Positions 25,251-38,170 of a stretch of DNA of 64,000 nt are shown in pieces. The translations under genes were made by a program, and so were the position numbers. A model generated the notes under the pieces. That model worked only from the letters and a program-made list of their open reading frames with translations. It was not told the DNA's origin and did no database searches. Position 1 is the first letter of the stretch. Each line of letters opens with the position of its first letter. This DNA is from Daldinia sp. FL1419 (taxonomy: Eukaryota; Ascomycota; Sordariomycetes; Xylariales; Hypoxylaceae), in NCBI GenBank assembly GCA_025201765.1, contig MU623340.1:186001-250000 (forward strand). The letters are read 5' to 3'.

Positions 25251-28200
25251 ATATGTGTGTGTGTGCGTGTGTGCCGTGTGGTGGTGCACAGCTAAGCAGA
25301 GCTACGATAAAGCTGTGGTAGTGATAATAATAAAAATAATAGTTGTGGTAATAATAAATAAGTGGGATGGAGCTTTATGGGGAAGAAGGGGAAGGGTATA
25401 TTATAGCTTCGTGGTCGTGCAAGTCCATACAAAGACTTCTTCTTCAACTTGCAGCAAAACTTCAAATAGACAACCCCAAGAACCCAAGAGCTTATGAAGA
25501 GGGAATCGCGTTCCAGATAGAAAACCTCGCCTGTGGGAGACGACGATAATAGCCTTTTTGACAACTGCAACCCTATGGTGAGCCGACGGACCATGGACCA
25601 GAGTGGATAAGGAAGATGGGACGATCCCTAATTTATAGATTAGCAACGCGTCACTAGGTTATAGGAAGAGCTTGGAGCTTTCTATATCCATCTGTGACTG
25701 GGTGCTCCCATGACGAACTTTGCTCTTGTTCGCCAGTGTAACTAACAGCTTCCTGAAGCAGCCGCACTTAGAGCTCCATGATCCATCGTCGACTCTGTAC
25801 GTTGTAGCTCTGCAGCCGGAAGGGTAGGTAAAAGGCAATATGAGTTGCCGCGTACCTTTGTGCGACATGCCTTAGTATCTGCGTGTGACAAAGCAATACC
25901 TATAGGGCAAGTATATGGGTGGTATCTGCCTCAAATGCTTGTTTCGATGATTTCCCGTTACCCAAGAGCACCTTGAAGCACGGAGCACACACCCAAGCAC
26001 GCACCCAAGCATGCACCCAAGGCGCAAGAGAGGAGGTACTTCGTACATGGAGAAGTAACTCGCATGTACTTTGGATACTTGGAATAAACCCCCCTCCCCC
26101 TCTAATTCATCCCAGGGAACATCATAGGGTTGTAGCTACTTGAGCAGACGAGAGCTGATCAACTAGATCATCTGATACTCCACGGCCAGTAAAGCTTAAC
26201 ATGATGGATATGAGCCAACTGTCCCGGCTTAATTCAGATAGAATCCCAACTGTTGTACAGTTGTACGTAAAAGTACTTGCTGGATGCAGGTCCAGACGAG
26301 AAGCTAGACGAGTATAGGACGGACCGGTGTCTACTATGGCAGTGTCCTTCTAAACTCTCCGACGGGTACCTTCGTACCGTTGGGCTGGTAGGTCCATCCA
26401 TGGATGTCTTCTAGTCCGTGTCTAGCGATCCCGGTACTTCCTATAAGGCACGGAGGGAATAAGAGAAGGGCAGGTTCCTCCTTCTGAGAAAACATTGAGA
26501 AGAGCCCTTATAAGCGAGCCTTATTAAGGGAAAGCGACCTACTCTTTCCCTCCCGGATGTATTGTACTCCCTTTCCGCCTCCCTTGGTATAATAATATAC
26601 TAAAGAACTTGCTCAAGTGCCCAATATGGCAAAGGAGGAAGGGGGGAGGGAAATAAGGAAATAAGATATCGAAGGAAATAGAAGGAAAAGAATACCGGGA
26701 CGGCAGATAGGCCGCGAGTTCACCGACCGTCTTACTCCCCAGCTTCGGCATCGCTCCCATCGCTCTGCCCCAGATCACCAATCCCGTCTCCTACCACAGC
26801 TCTCACGAGCCTACCTGGACATCGACTTCAACCGGCCGGGAGCGCATCTTCATCCCACCAGAAATGTACGTGGAAAAGCTCTTTCTGCACCTCAGCTTCC
26901 CTGCATCTCGCTTGTCTGTCCCGAAGTCTGTCAAAGCTGGGTCAGAACATCTTGGCACTCACCCTTACTGGCTATTCTCCTGACCGACTCGTCTGATAAG
27001 GCACGATAAGATCCAAACCTGGCGACCGGTCTGGAAGTGGATACCCGTTTTATGCAGTGAGATTCTGAAAATCGACAAACATGCCTGCCGACCAGAATCC
27101 CATGTTCACATTATGCCCATCAGGTCTTTCCTTTTGCGGAGTTCCGCTCCGTGTCCGTGCAATAATAAGTGTGGTATCCCTCCGCCGAGGTAAGTTGGGA
27201 AACGTCCTTGGAACCGTCCTTGGAACCGTCCTGGGTCCTGATTCCTGAATTCTGCAATTCCGCACTTCTCGTCTCCGCCATGCATTCCAACTTCGCAACG
27301 TGTCATACAGCAGCCCACAGCAGCCTACAGCAAGCTACCGGCAAATCGCAGTAGAGCATTGGCAAATCCGAGATGACATGAATGTTAGTAGCGGCCCCCA
27401 CCCACTCGGACTTAGGTGCCATGCTATCACAACGAATTGGCGGATATAGGTATATAGTGCCCATCACCATTGAAACATTATTTCCCGCCGACCAAGAGAT
27501 GTTGGGTACGGATGCAGTCTAAGTTGGTACGCTGACTCCTACTTTTTCGGATTACGGCTGCGAAGGCCGTGTGATAGCTGATAGCTCACGGGTGGAAAAC
27601 TCTAGCGATGCCCATCCGCAACCACTACCGGGAGGATAAAGGGCCGCTGGAGATTTCTGCCGCGTGGGTTGGACAGGCATTACTTGCAGCCCAGAAGAGA
27701 GTAAGGCGCGGTCCGCTACAAGGGCCACCTCGGCTAGACTTCGCGATGTGTCTACCACAGTACTGTATGTTCTGCAGCTGGAAACACAGATTCGTCTTCT
27801 TGGCACTCTTCTCCGGACATCCCTGCATGTTCGCCTGGGTTGAGAACGGCAGCAGCCATGTCTCACAAGGCTGAGACTGTCTGGGGCAACTTGGCATACA
27901 TCTATTGCGCCGCTTGCTGCTTCGAACTATCGAGGCCTTTGCGGGGGAGATCGTACCATTCTTCCAACGAAGGCGCCGAGAATCTTCAGGTGCGATGAAG
28001 CCAGCACACAGCAATCAAGAAAATCGGAGCTTGCTTACAAGGTTTGGGCGGCTCTACTTTCCACGTCATTCATAAGCGCAGAAGGAGCATCGCCAGCTCT
28101 GAAAGACTCGCTGTATTGGAACGACGCCTAGAGACACTTGTCTTTGGGGTGTGACGCAGTAACTACTGCAAGCAGTAATGCAGCGGGATCTGATTTCGGG

Positions 28201-31200
28201 CAAAGTTGCGGGCCTTCCAGTGAAGGGACGAGAAGATAGTACGAAACGTCCAAACTCTCATTTGGCGAGAGATTAGCTGGACATTGTCAACCAGGTTTTG
28301 GCTCATGCCTCTAAGAATAACCGCCACTAATCGGGGAGCCCAAGGCATAAACGGAGCTGCAGGTGACACAAACCCTGCGAGTGGCCAGTCCCTGATGCAT
28401 ATAGGTACATCTCAAATCTGGAACTTGCAGTTAGGCAGGGGTTGCTACGGCTGAGGCTCCGGGCGCATACCAACTTCTTGGTCTTGCGACGCTCTGTTGC
28501 TACTCTCTGACCGTCTCTTCTCGAGTCCATTTGTTAGTGACGACATCTTGCAGCAGTTAAACGGACCTTCGTGGGATATATCAGTCCACGTGTGTGGGCA
28601 CGTGTAAGGACTGCATACATTTACCATACTTATAGGCCTGGCGACGATTCTACCTTTTTCAAACTACCGGGTTCCGGGGACGGAGAACGTCGTCATGAGG
28701 TCTTGAAATGGATGCCAGATCTCGTGTGCGGTAGTTAGGCTCGCGAGTAAGAAAGAGACGTGGCAGCGAGCAGCATATGCGTGCCATGGACACGGAACGG
28801 CTCCTGCGCGTACGAATGACCGTGGATGGGCCTAGTTGCATGAAGTGTTGTTTTTTTCCCTCCTTCGGCATATTACCGCTGTAGGTGATGATTGAATGGA
28901 AAGATGCCGTCCCACATACTGAGTGGACATGGTGAGTATGAGAGTGGAGCCGGGCGTATAAGACTAAAAAGACGACATTGGACGGTATAGAACCGCATTG
29001 GACGTTGAATAAAGAATAAAGTGCCGCACGCCTTCCAGACAAGTTTTGCATTTAAGGGGTTCACACCCATCCGGCTGCCCGTGGTGCCCGTGGTGCCTAA
29101 TCTACCGTAACATATGTTCAACGCCACCATGGTCTATGGTTGATCCTCCAATACTCCAACCCTCCAACTCGTGCTTAAGGAATGTCGGGTATAGATGCTT
29201 GCAGCACGGGGAAGCGAGCATCGTACAGATTAAGGAAGATCAGGATGATCAAGGATGATCAAGGAGGATCAAGGAGGTCAGTTTAGAAGCCAGCTTAGAA
29301 ACCGAAACCAGGTTAATCAATAAAACAGCTCCTTTTAACTCGTGACAAGTCTGAAACTGACGTGTAGCCTGCTTAGGTCCCCCAAAATTAGTCGGCCACC
29401 TTTTTCAAGTGACATTCAGGGGTGCAGTCGCTCGCTTATTACCTCGCGCTATTTATTCTCTACATACATATATGTATGATATATGTATGTATGAAGCATG
29501 TATGCAGAATCCTTACATGCATCTTATAGGATACATCGCTGGCGCTCGATACGCGATGATTTCCGTGGCAGTCTTGCAGCAGTCTTATACCAATAATATC
29601 GGTGGTGCTAACTTCATATAGCGGATGCATTTGAAAGCTTGGCACGATTGTTCAGGCTTGAATACAGTATACCACATGCATAGGTAGACGGTATGCAGTA
29701 TAGGTACCGTATACCGTACTTACCGGTACCTACGTGTTAACGGACAGTTGCCGTCTGTTAGTTCTGGCAGGAGGAATGCATCTAGCGATAGTTCCCGCCT
29801 CGGATTACCAATAAGGTACCTATCTTAGTCACCAAGCAGATGGAAGTATATATTTCCCCTATCTGCCAATCAAGGCTACGTCGTGGGATGTACTTACCTA
29901 ATGCTAGGTAGATTTTACTTAGCACATTTACATTCTATGTGCTAGTGTGTAGGGAGGCACTTGTAGGAAGGCACTTACTTAAGCATGCCCGGCTGCCCGT
30001 GTGGCGAACCGGTATGCGGTATGGCAACCGGTGAGAAGACCGGCTAGACAGCTCATTGATGGAAACTAATGCCAACATAGAAAAGTATAGAGAAGGAAGG
30101 GTCACCCTAGCACTTACATCGGTAAGAGCTGCAAGACAGGTATGCAGCTCTCGGCGTCGAGTATCACAAGTACCTATACTTACACTTGCCTTGCAATTGC
30201 CTTTGGAAAACGCGGAGAAGCCTTTTAGGTTTATCTGTTACATGATGTACCTACCTCATGTAGATTAAGGCGTTTCGAATATTAACAGAAGGTATACCTC
30301 TCTATGCGCGCTTCCCGCACCTTCTATGCTTTCTGCACTTCTCACATCTACACAATTTACTTCAACATTATACATTATACACATACGTCTTTGTACTGTC
30401 GACACACATCTTTCCAAGACTAGATGAGTTGTGGCCATTTATTCTCTCAATGTTGTATTATTATATGATAGGTACCTAGATGACGACCTATTAACCATTA
30501 TTCTTTATTTACTCGGTATTTGACGTTATGGCTGACTACCCAACGCAGTAAGTGCTCGAGAATGTCGAATCGACTACTTTCCCCTCTCGATACTAACCAA
30601 CAATGGACACTGCGGCTTCGTACTTCTCTCCGTCTAGGTATAGGTACTGCAGCTAGACGCAGCTGAGCTAGCTCGTCGCCACCCCCCTAACGGCCCTGAC
30701 GTCTCTACTTCCTCATTGAGCCTGTTGCAGATGCGGGCCGCCCTACTAAGTCCATCTCGCGATTTCCCAGTAACCTGGTAGCCCCCTACGCGGCCCTGAC
30801 TGGTCATGTTGCCTTGTCTTGCACCATTGTGTGGCTGACCCCCCTACAGCCCCCTAGTCCGGATTCCCTGCAACCCGGGACCAGCCGGCGCCACATCCAT
30901 ACCGACACTTGCATATTGCAACCCTCCTAGATCTTGGGTAGGACCCTGGGACATGCGTTTTGCATCTGACCCCAGTCCACTCAGGAGCCTAGGAGATGGC
31001 AACCTGACGCGGGGGCATCTGCCAGGCTAAGATCGGGTAATATAATCGTGGGGGGCACCACTGCTGTTAGATCGGCCTCGTCAGCATTCTAGTACTTAAG
31101 AGCGAATATCACCTTTGCAAGGAGCTGACATGATGCCCCTATCCGACAACGCTTACCACCAGAAGCTGGAGACGCCACCTCCGCATATAACTGGTCGCAA

Positions 31201-33772
31201 GCTTGCAGCACCCAATCGTGCCTTCACTGTCAGATTCGGGACGGCTGCGCGTGACAGATCGGATATCCCCTTGTCCTACTACTTGTGCGAATTGTGCTAC
31301 TTGGGATAGCAATCCCCTACCTGGCTTCGGCATTTTATGATGACTATTCCGCACCATCTGATCATGCATTTTGCCGTTGCCTATCAAACAGCAGCCTATC
31401 GAGGCAAGGGAATGACTTGAGATGGCCTTTCACATCTGAACTACTTCAGCAGGTCATGTCCCAACTCAAATCTACGCAGTTACCCGAGCCGCGTTTGCGT
31501 TTAGCGAGAATCACAAGAACAAGATACGATAATGTCGAAGGCCACAGGCGCATGTGTGTATCGATTAACCAAGATTCCAATCCCGATGGATGACACCGAG
31601 TTGATACTTGGAAGATACTTCGGAGTCAGTTCGCAATTGTTCACCACTATAAGCTGGCCTACGACAAGGCCCCGGGATGAGGGTGGACTAGAGTCGAGGT
31701 TGCTGCTAGGCGCCGTTGGCCGGCGTCTTTAATCCGCGTGTAGCCTTTTAAAGCAGACGTCAGTTAGTGACGTCGGACACCTAGCTCTCTTTCAATGCGT
31801 CGGAGAGAGTTCCAGAAAGAGAAGAGAGGCATGCAGGGCGAAAAGCGAGGCAAAAGAGCCTGTGAACCTCTCAGCAACGAGAATAAGCGGCCCCAGTCCG
31901 ATGAGACGGTAATAATAAGGTATGTCAAGTTTCCCGGGCCTATGCGTGTCTTAGATAGGAAGGCCATTATACGTACTTAGAAACGCCCGTCGTAACAAGA
32001 ACAGAATGGATACACTAATGGATTAGCGCAGATCACAACAAGCGATGGGGCTGCGAGGAGCCTATCTGGATGGCCAATCGCCTTCGAGGTATCCCAGAAG
32101 GCCATATACAACTGTAACCGCAATCACTAAGAATGTATTCTAGACCGACTTTTCTAACCGGCTAGTATTTATGTCGGCCATCTACCGGCGCGTCGTTTGA
32201 TGGCGCGCATCACAAAATCGTCATGTTGACTGGGGGGTGGGCAGATAGGCTAGATCACATATCATTTTACGGGGATAGAGCCCAACGCGGCAGAGAATCG
32301 GTCATTTGAGCTTCCCCATGCACCCCTTTAGCGTGGTCACGGCGAGAAACCTACCTCAAGCAAGATTAGCGAATTACATCGAATTCGCGGCTGATCCGGT
32401 TCGTTCTGATTCGCTGTAACACACCGAATAGGGTGCAAGGATCTTTGCACTGCATCGTATAGTAGACAACACAGGTAATAAGTCGGTGTAGAACGATATC
32501 TACCAACCCAGAATCGAGACCACGCCCCGAGGGCATTCGTTGCCTCCATGCCAACAAAGTCGAATTGATCATGAGTAACTCATGAGTAATTACGACATGT
32601 CTATTTCAAACTACTGACGTCGGCCTGAACGGCGACCTGACCTAACTTAAGGCTTCGGGATTTGAGGTTTGGGTAGATGGTGGATATGAGTTGTTCCTGT
32701 GGGATTTACTCATCGCAGTACATGACTTACACAAACCAACATGCTCACATATCGGCGAATCCACAACTCGAGTGCATTTTACAACGTCACAACACTGTTG
32801 GGCGCTACGGCGCTAAACGCAAGGTCGGCCTCACATGCAGTTGAGAGATTTCCAGAATATCCTTCGGATACATTGTTGGTACTTGAGATTGAAGTCACTA
32901 AAAAGTGTCAATAAGAAGGGACTTTAGATCAAGCGCCGCCAGCGCCCCCTTTATGCTCGCATTGCCTATTTCATCATTCCCCAGACACGTACATATTCTT
33001 GATTCGGAAATCGCGCATAAATAAATTATACGGACAAATCGGTTGATCGATCTTTTGATCGTGTTAGCCTGGTGAAGGCGAGAACAGACTCACCCGGGTA
33101 GAATTGAACTCTTACGGAACTTTCCTATCTTTCGGGCGTCGTGGATAAAGGAACTTAGGCATACAGGCTATCTTTGATGCCGATTGGCGATATACCAATC
33201 GAGAATCACAATGGCAAATGCTAAGATCAATTACCTTGGTACCTGGACATCCCCCCAACCAGCAACTTTTGTATCGCTTAACTAGAACTAAATATGTATA
33301 CATAGGTACCTATGTATGGGATGAAAATGAGGAACTATATTATCAAGTTAAGATACGTAATTAGGTACTTGGTGGATATATGAGTTGAGATTGTATCGTG
33401 CAATACAACGTTTAGGGTTAGTGACTATAACATAAAGCGGTAATTACTTTATTTCAAATGATGATTTGCAATCTATCGATCTTGGACGAAAACCCGGACG
33501 ATTGGGGGCCTCGCAGCTTTAGATGGCGATAATAAATGAATCACTCATCATAAAGGTATATCGTTACTTTGCCTATTTTGAAAGATGTCTGGGGCTTGGG
33601 GTTGAGACATCCGATCAGATACTACCTGATTTGATTGATCGAGGAGGCTCTGATGAGGTTCTAGCCCGAAATGGTAACGCATCAGCCACGCCTCTTCCAT
33701 TGGACGCTAGGACTCCAATAGATAGAGGGAAAGCTTTCTTTTGCTACATAGTACCTCCCCCGGGTCCATTTA

Positions 33773-33810
33773 GGCTTTGATCAGCTCAATTCTCTAAGCA
33801 TAGCTTAAAA
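33773..33810 (+). repeat. Left terminal inverted repeat of the Harbinger-type element
   Basis: Begins GGCTTTGATCAGCTC and pairs with the reverse complement of 38171-38208, with six transition differences in 38 bp. It is preceded by TTA at 33770-33772. Confidence 0.88.
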
Positions 33811-34992
33811 AATATTTTATTATATTACAAACCCATATAAATTAAGTGGAGAGGAGATGTAACGATTTTCCCCACCTCCCCAAGACTTAACTTTTTTGGG
33901 TTATTACTTTTAAGTTAATACGATATTGATTTTGAATTCAATTTAAATTTAATTGAATATACTAAATAATTTAATTAATTTAATATATAAAATAATTTTA
34001 AAAATACCTCCGAAAAAGGCTTTCAAATCTTTTCGTTATAAATGAATAACCAATCAAACAACAATCTATATAAAAACCCTTACAGTTATTACAAATAAAG
34101 GTATATTTAATATCGATAAGCCTATTACATAGGCTTTAACTTAGCCTAAATTACTAAAAACGATACGAATAAAAGATTCTTCGAAGTTTTGGATGTTAGA
34201 ACTAATGAAAGCAAAACGTAAAACTAAACAAAAATGTTTTCTTAAATATAAAACCTTAATTAACAATTATATTAGTGGTAATAATTTAAATAATTTTAGA
34301 TTATTAATAGTATTGGATTAATAATAGGAATCATTTCTGAAAAAATGCCCTACTAGCAAGTGGTTACGTACAATACCCTTAAAGAATAAGGAAATATATA
34401 CCTAGGTGTTCTTAACTGATAAATTTATAAATAATTAGATAATTACTACTAGGGATAAATATAACCTTTTTAATTACAACAATTCGGATGATAACGATGA
34501 TAATGATACCTTTACTGGTAGCTTGGAAAGTCAGGTTATTATAGGGTTTTCTGGTATCAATTCAGACCCTATAGGGTTTTAAATGTTACCCCCCTCCTTT
34601 CAACATTATACCATATTTTCTATACCTAATCCTAATTAAAAAAACAAATATTAATATAACCCTAATTTATTAAAATTTATTTTAAACAATTTTAAAATTG
34701 AGGAAATTTTTTAGTTTAATAAAAATAACAAAAAAAAATAGGGTTTAATATATTTAAATAAATTAAATTTTAATAAAAATAATAAAAAGTCTAAATTCAT
34801 AGATATGAAATCTTTTAAAAAAACTTTTATTAAAGGTTCTTATTATATACAACAGGATATAAATACTATAAACGTTAAAAAAATAATTGATTATTATTAA
34901 AAAAAATTAAATATTAAATTATTTCTTAAAGAATTCGCTATTATATATAATATTTTAAAACTAAAGAAACGTACAATTATATTCAATAAAAT

Positions 34993-35174
34993 TGTTGGAT
35001 GGATAAGGTACCATTGCATATAATAGTAAAAGTGAGGGTATTCGTATTAATTCAGTAAAAAATGGTTTTGTAGAAGATAAGAACGTATTCTGATTGTACG
35101 ATCAGAATACGTATTTATATATAGGATTAAGGTGGGTTTTGTACCATTACAGTTATATGATTAATATTCTTATA
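34993..35174. repeat. Left LTR (182 bp)
   Basis: Aligns without gaps to 36216-36397. I count about 25 differences, all transitions. It holds a 28-bp near-palindrome at 35084-35111. Confidence 0.88.
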
Positions 35175-36215
35175 CTAACAACTTTTTCTTTTCTCGCGAA
35201 GTCATGTGACATTGTACGAGCGTTAGCTAGGTCACGATCTTAAAACATTTAAAACGCATCAAAATCAGCTCTTTTTCATAATCCTCCTTTTGCTTCTTAT
35301 CAAACTAAACTAATAACCTCTTATATTTATATCTTAAATGCGAAAATAATTAAGGGTTTAATTATTTTTATAAATTTTATTTAAAAATGTAATAATTAAT
35401 TATTTTAAAATATATAACAATTTTATGTATAATTTTATTTAATAATTCTTTTTTTTTAAAAGTTATTGTTTATTTATTTGAATTAATTAATAGATATGGT
35501 CAATATTGTTCGTATTGTAAGATAATTGGTATTAAGAACGTTTTAAGGACTTTCTTATAAAGGGCTAAAGAATTATTAAAGTTTATTAAAGTATTTATAA
35601 AGTTTGTTATTTTTTCAGGTGTTAAGTTGCTATTTTTTTAAGTAATAGTAATAAGTAAAACCTTTAGTAGGAATAAGGTTGAAGATTTTTAGGTGGAGTT
35701 TAAAGTTTGTTGGTAGGGTAAAATTGCAATATGATCTTAATATTTGTTATTCTTTCTTAACAATTTTTATAATGTTGTAAATATAAATAATAATATAAAT
35801 ACAGGCTTGTATTATAAATATAAAATACGTATTAAATATGTAATTCAATTATTGAATAATATTGTAGTAAATATGAATGTGTGATGGACGTATAAGATAA
35901 TTAATATAAATTCCCCTGAAACTATTTCATTAATAAAGGAAACCTTAATATTATTTGTTTGTACGTGATGGATGTAGACTTCAGCTTGTAGATTCAGCGC
36001 TAAAGTTGTTTCTACCTTCCAGAGATCCTAAATTAACGCGAGATGTTCTTAAAACCATGTACAATAACATAAAGCTCCAAGTTTAAGATTATGTATTAGA
36101 ATATAAAATCTCGAAGTTGCTCGCCTTTTCTTATTAGAATTTAGTATTAAAATTATTTCCTCCCTTTTGGGTACCTAGTTGGTTTGTGATCAATTTGTTA
36201 TCAATTATTGATCAA

Positions 36216-36397
36216 TATTGGATAAATAAGGTACCATTATATATAATAATAAAAGTGAGGGTATTTATATTAATTTAGTAAAAAGTAGTTTTGTAGAAGA
36301 TAAGAACGTATTCTAATCGTACGATTAGAATACGTGTTTATATACAGGATTAAGGTGGGTCTTGTACCACCACAGTCACATGACTAATATTCCCACA
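36216..36397. repeat. Right LTR (182 bp)
   Basis: Gap-free match to the left LTR. Its 5' end is TA where the left copy has TG, a G-to-A change. It holds a perfect 28-bp palindrome at 36307-36334 with half-site CGTATTCTAATCGT. Confidence 0.88.
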
Positions 36398-36957
36398 AAA
36401 ATTAAATCCTACGAAGTAAAAATAAACTATATTTATCATTTAATTAAAAAGGCCAAATAATTATAATTTTATTATATTTATATAATATATTTAAATAATA
36501 TATAATTTATTTTATTTAACTTTTTTTTTGTAACACAAAATATTTGAATGATTGTTAAGATAATATTTATTTTTTAATAATATCCTAATTCCTAATTAAT
36601 TAAAATTATTTTTTTTAGATTGTAATTTAATGTTAACTCTTATCTATACTTTCTGATTAGTCCAAATTTAATTTTTTAATTAGGAATTTTCCTAATATCC
36701 TTTAATAGTATATATTGATAATATGTTCTTTATTGCTTAAAGGTAATTCATTTTTTTATATCCTTTAATAACCTTTTTAATATTTTATAGGTTTTAAATT
36801 GTTTCCTTTTGTATATATTTTTTAATTTAAGGATATTATTAATATTATTATTTATGTTTTTAATTCCCTAATATTTAATAAAATTATATAATCCATATAT
36901 AATATATATAAATTAAATTTAATAAATTAGATTATATTTAGGTATTAACAATTTTAT

Positions 36958-37455
36958 AATTTTAAATTTATATTTTAACATACCAAATATTTCCTTTACT
37001 ACAATTTGAAAGTTTGAATAATGTAAATTATATAATTCTTTGGTGTTATAAGGCATATTATTGTTTGTAATCCACTTTTATAAGTAATATTGTATGTTTG
37101 GGTATGGTATTAAAAGGCTTTAATTAATATTATATCCTAAATTAATTAAATAAAATCAATTTAAAGGTATTTTAAAACCTTTTTCTTTAATAAAATAATA
37201 GATTTTTGTATTATGTATAAATCTTTCCCTTCTAACTAACACAAAATTAAATGTATTATTGAATTGTACAGTTATAAATATATTTTGAGATATAAAATCC
37301 TTCCAACATCGCCACGCCTTTTGGTGTTTTCAAAATATATTAGTGTGTATTTAGGTACTATTAATAGTTTCGATACACCCGTTATATATTTTAAATTTCA
37401 AATTAAATTTAATTTTAAGTAAAAGATAATTGTTTTAAGGTAGTCTGATAAAAGC
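36958..37455 (-). pseudogene. Decayed PIF/Harbinger transposase (DDE domain)
   Basis: Read on the minus strand from 37455 to 36958, one frame of about 166 codons has no frameshift but six stop codons. Successive stretches match the family's DDE core in order: FIRLP..NNYLLL; CIETIN at the place of the usual C-I-x-A-I-D-G-T-H; FISQNIFITVQF; FYLINLGYNIN at the place of the usual Y-L-x-D-x-G-Y; LLIPYPNIQYYL; MPYNTKELYNL; and VVKEIFGMLKYKFKI at the end. Both catalytic Asp positions now read Asn, as a G-to-A change would give, and several stops fit C-to-T changes of Gln or Arg codons. The frame is intact and only substitutions are seen, so inactivation looks to be by RIP alone. Earlier parts of the gene probably lie between 37456 and about 38100 but I could not read them. 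Confidence 0.82.
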
Positions 37456-38170
37456 CTTAAATAATTTAGTTATTATAAGTAATAATATATAAATTATTGA
37501 GTGTATATTGTTTTGAGTAATTTTGAATTTATAGGTTATATTTTGTTAAGACTTATTATATACAATTAGTTATAAAAAAATTAGTAGTTTTTGAGATGTT
37601 GTTATGTAGTGAGAGCCTTTAAAATCATAGTTATTTTCTAGTTATGTTAATAGTTTATAGAATATTTTTTTTAATATTTTAAATAAATTGAAAAATTTGG
37701 TGTTTGTATTGTTTAAAAATTTGGAAACCAATTTTTTAACTGTTTTAGGATCTTTTGGGTGGATTATATCTTTGGTTGAGGAAAGTTGTGGGTATAATCA
37801 ATAATTTATTTTTGTTTCTTTAAGCACCCTGAATACCTAAATAGTGGTAAATATAAAAGCTTTTTTTTTGCGATTTATTTTGTTTGATATATTGTTAAAA
37901 TTGTATTAAAAATAGTTTTAAAATGTAATGGTTTTGGTTTTTAAGTATATTTTGGTAGGGTATGTTTATAGAATTGAGTAAGTCTATATTTAAATTAGTA
38001 ATTTGTGGATTCGTTAGTTTGTTACGGATTAGTATATTACCATTTTTGGCACGGTATATGAGAGATAGGGGTTTATAGCCAATTCTCTAAACCCTCCTAC
38101 CAAAAAGGGTAAAGCGTAAATGAAAAATAATTTTTTAATGTGTATATATTTTTATACCCCCTTTAGAAAA

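Larger units (their letters stand above)
22385..33769. other. 11-kb region with no convincing gene
   Basis: Many short frames exist on both strands, but none has a recognisable domain, a sustained length or a plausible spliced continuation. The region carries poly-A and poly-T tracts, a CT microsatellite (22924-22957), a GTAT/GTAG repeat (25211-25250), CACCCAAGCA repeats near 25990-26020 and TAGGTACC-type motifs around 29680-29730 and 30470. Base composition is ordinary until the AT-rich element that starts at 33773. Confidence 0.5.
34993..36397. mobile_element. Small LTR retroelement (TRIM-like or internally deleted), nested and RIP-decayed
   Basis: Two direct repeats of 182 bp (34993-35174 and 36216-36397) enclose 1,041 bp. 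The outer flanks are a perfect 5-bp direct repeat AAAAT (34988-34992 and 36398-36402), the hallmark of an LTR integration. Read across both copies, the LTR would begin TGTTGGA and end CCCACA, the TG..CA ends expected of LTRs and a start common in Copia elements. The inside has no protein frame of useful length and no clear polypurine tract. One weak trace of a gag-like knuckle (CSYCK followed by GIK, near 35500) is too degraded to rely on. It is therefore non-autonomous: either a miniature LTR element or a deletion derivative. It lies inside the Harbinger-type element and so inserted later. Confidence 0.85.

Noticed and set aside
27552..28014. Opposed frames of about 90-130 codons
   Set aside because: Both strands are open over the same bases, with no recognisable motif.
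31115..31732. Three overlapping plus-strand frames of 60-100 codons
   Set aside because: No domain, no convincing splice sites linking them and no consistent codon pattern; possibly a gene relic, but not supportable.
33060..33140. A tRNA-like stretch (TAGCCTGGTGAAGGCG followed by GGGTAGAATTGAACTC)
   Set aside because: Box-like elements do not give a cloverleaf with proper acceptor and T stems on either strand.
35490..35560. Possible gag zinc-knuckle trace (CSYCK then GIK) inside the LTR element
   Set aside because: The later His and Cys of the knuckle are missing and are not explained by single transitions; too weak to call a gag gene.
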